A DNA stretch of 64,000 nt from Paenibacillus sp. SYP-B4298 (GTDB taxonomy: Bacteria > Bacillota > Bacilli > Paenibacillales > Paenibacillaceae): assembly GCF_027627475.1 (NCBI RefSeq), contig NZ_CP115484.1, positions 310,001 through 374,000 on the forward strand, in the 5' to 3' direction. The position numbers were made by a program, and so were the translations under genes. The notes beneath the pieces are model-generated. The model ran no database searches. It saw only the letters and a program-made list of their open reading frames with translations, and was not told where the DNA came from. Positions 62,871-64,000 of the stretch are shown in pieces; position 1 is the stretch's first letter, and each line of letters begins with the position of its first letter.

Positions 62871-63605
62871 ATGTGGGATCGTAAAGTGTTAAAGGAACGG
62901 GCGAAGGATGTGCTGCGCGCCTCCTACTGGAAGGCGTTCGTGGTTGGATTGCTCCTGGTGCTTGCTGGCGGTGGAGGCGGCGTGTCAAGCTATAGCTCAT
63001 GGAATAGCGGAACAGAAAGTAGTGAGTATGGCGGATATATCAATGGCATGTTAATTGTCGTGGCGCTGGTTGTAACTGCTATATTTGTAGGGCTCGCGCT
63101 GATCTTCCGCATCTTCGTGGGCGGGCCGCTTGAGGCAGGAGCGCTCCGGTATTACAAGCGGGCGGCAGAACAGGATGTGGAGATCGGTTATGTGGCCTCT
63201 GCATTTCAAAAGGGTCGGTACGGGGATATTGTCAAAACGATGATTTGGAGAGATGTGCTGAACTTTCTCTGGTTCTTGCTGCTGGTTGTTCCGGGCATCG
63301 TGAAGTATTACGCGTATAGCCAGACTGCGTTTATCCTGGCGGATAATCCGAATATCGGATATAACCGTGCGGTGGAGCTAAGCACGGAGATGACGCAAGG
63401 ACATAAGCTTCGTCTATTTGTACTCGACCTGAGCTTTCTCGGCTGGTGGCTGCTCGGGGGGCTGCTGTTTGGCATTGGAACCCTATTCGTCGTGCCTTAT
63501 GTATATTCGACGAAGGCGGAGCTGTATCTGGTTCTGCGCCGTGAAGCGCTGGACAATCGGTTGACGAGCGAGCAGGAGCTGCGCTTGACGTCCATCTACA
63601 AATAA
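62871..63605 (+). CDS. DUF975 family membrane protein
   Basis: 244-aa integral membrane protein with about five hydrophobic segments. Family traits: N-terminal LKERAKDVLRASYWKAFVVG, FRIFVGGPLEAGALRYYKRA, WFLLLVVPGIVKYYAYSQTA, ILADNPNIGYNRAVELSTEM and FLGWWLLGGLLFGIGTLFVV. The ATG at 62871 follows AGGGGAG; 36 codons of open frame upstream are rejected for lack of such a site. Function unknown. Confidence 0.88.
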   Translation: MWDRKVLKERAKDVLRASYWKAFVVGLLLVLAGGGGGVSSYSSWNSGTESSEYGGYINGMLIVVALVVTAIFVGLALIFRIFVGGPLEAGALRYYKRAAEQDVEIGYVASAFQKGRYGDIVKTMIWRDVLNFLWFLLLVVPGIVKYYAYSQTAFILADNPNIGYNRAVELSTEMTQGHKLRLFVLDLSFLGWWLLGGLLFGIGTLFVVPYVYSTKAELYLVLRREALDNRLTSEQELRLTSIYK

Positions 63606-63649
63606 TCGATGTATGAGGTTGTGCCCACACACATCACCAAAGAAGCCAA

Positions 63650-63680
63650 AAGCCTCTTGACCATCGAGAGGCTTCTTCCT
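63650..63680 (+). terminator. Terminator of the DUF975 gene
   Basis: AAGCCTCT (63650-63657) pairs with AGAGGCTT (63667-63674) across a 9-nt loop, followed by CTTCCTGTTC, a moderately T-rich tail. Confidence 0.7.
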
Positions 63681-63782
63681 GTTCATTAACGAATGATACA
63701 TAAATGACCCCCCCTTCTTCCCGGAGCCAGTGTAGGATTCTATTACTAGATGGATGAAGGCCAAGTCAAGGAGGCTACTGAG

Positions 63783-64000
63783 ATGATGAAAAAAATCGCG
63801 CAAGGCAGAACAGCCCAAATCTACGAGCACGGCACAGATGCAATTCTCAAGCTATATGTAGCTGGCTTCCCTAGCCAGGCCATACAGGAGGAGTGGGAGG
63901 TAAGTTGTATCGCCCATGAGCGAGGCCTCCCGGTTCCGAAGGCGCTGGAGCAGCTCAGCCTGAATGGGCGCAGCGGCATCGTATTCGAGCGTGCGGACGG
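63783..64000 (+). CDS. APH-like phosphotransferase (3' partial)
   Basis: The frame from ATG 63783 runs off the window after 72 codons. It has AAGGAGG 8 nt upstream. The visible part reads KIAQGRTAQIYEHGTDAILK, LYVAGFPSQAIQEEWEV, HERGLPVPKALEQ and GIVFERADG, the N-lobe of aminoglycoside-phosphotransferase-like kinases (nucleotide Lys in ILKLY, conserved Glu in EEWEV). The substrate is unknown; family members act on small molecules or are housekeeping kinases. Confidence 0.75.
   Translation, partial: MMKKIAQGRTAQIYEHGTDAILKLYVAGFPSQAIQEEWEVSCIAHERGLPVPKALEQLSLNGRSGIVFERAD

Overview
The window looks like chromosomal DNA from a Paenibacillus-type Bacillota. This is inferred from content: strong AGGAGG-type ribosome binding sites with frequent GTG/TTG starts, a giant SLH-anchored surface enzyme, GlpP, a YvbH-type PH protein, YesM/YesN two-component systems beside LplA/LplB/YtcP-type sugar ABC transporters, and CUT1 permease pairs. 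No rRNA, tRNA, CRISPR array or transposase gene was seen. Almost every gene is on the + strand; only a yvbH-like gene and a LuxR-type regulator are on the - strand.

Layout. (1) 1-5.6 kb: tail of a myo-inositol catabolic operon (two sugar permeases, iolB, iolC, iolA/mmsA, a KduD-like dehydrogenase). (2) 5.6-7.2 kb: a stand-alone 38-residue ORF with its own promoter and terminator, then a ROK sugar kinase. (3) 7.3-18.2 kb: glpP, a long terminator-like leader, a HAD phosphatase, a PhnDCEE-type ABC importer and a 1909-residue surface glycerophosphodiesterase; together they suggest a glycerophosphodiester/teichoate scavenging operon that GlpP could control. (4) 18.4-25.6 kb: a mechanosensitive channel, a PLP aminotransferase, a MITE-like palindromic element, a MarR/MFS efflux pair with twin operators, yvbH and a PhzF-family protein. 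(5) 25.9-37.7 kb: a divergent GAF-like/LuxR regulator and a tightly packed ten-gene operon without NRPS or PKS: LeuA/NifV-like synthase, isochorismatase-fold protein, clavaminate-synthase-like oxygenase, cupin, MFS, LeuC-like, LeuD-like, large FAD/NAD(P) protein, aspartate-type aminotransferase and an extra GAPDH. I do not recognise it as a described pathway and regard it as the best candidate for a novel small-molecule system.

(6) 38.0-48.1 kb: a complete opine-metallophore operon in the S. aureus order cntKLM-ABCDF-E, behind a perfect 21-bp Zur-like palindrome. A histidine racemase (CntK) plus an Asp at the keto-acid selectivity position of CntM predicts a staphylopine-type product (D-His, aminobutyrate, pyruvate) rather than bacillopaline. 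(7) 48.4-62.5 kb: a xylan/xylo-oligosaccharide regulon: response regulator, histidine kinase, second response regulator, lipoprotein, two permeases, GH43, cytosolic GH10, and then a separately transcribed secreted CBM-GH10-FN3-CBM3 xylanase with a good cre site. (8) 62.5-64 kb: a DUF975 membrane protein and the start of an APH-like phosphotransferase cut by the window edge.

All assignments come from reading translations and DNA by eye. No database search was run, and family statements are from general knowledge.
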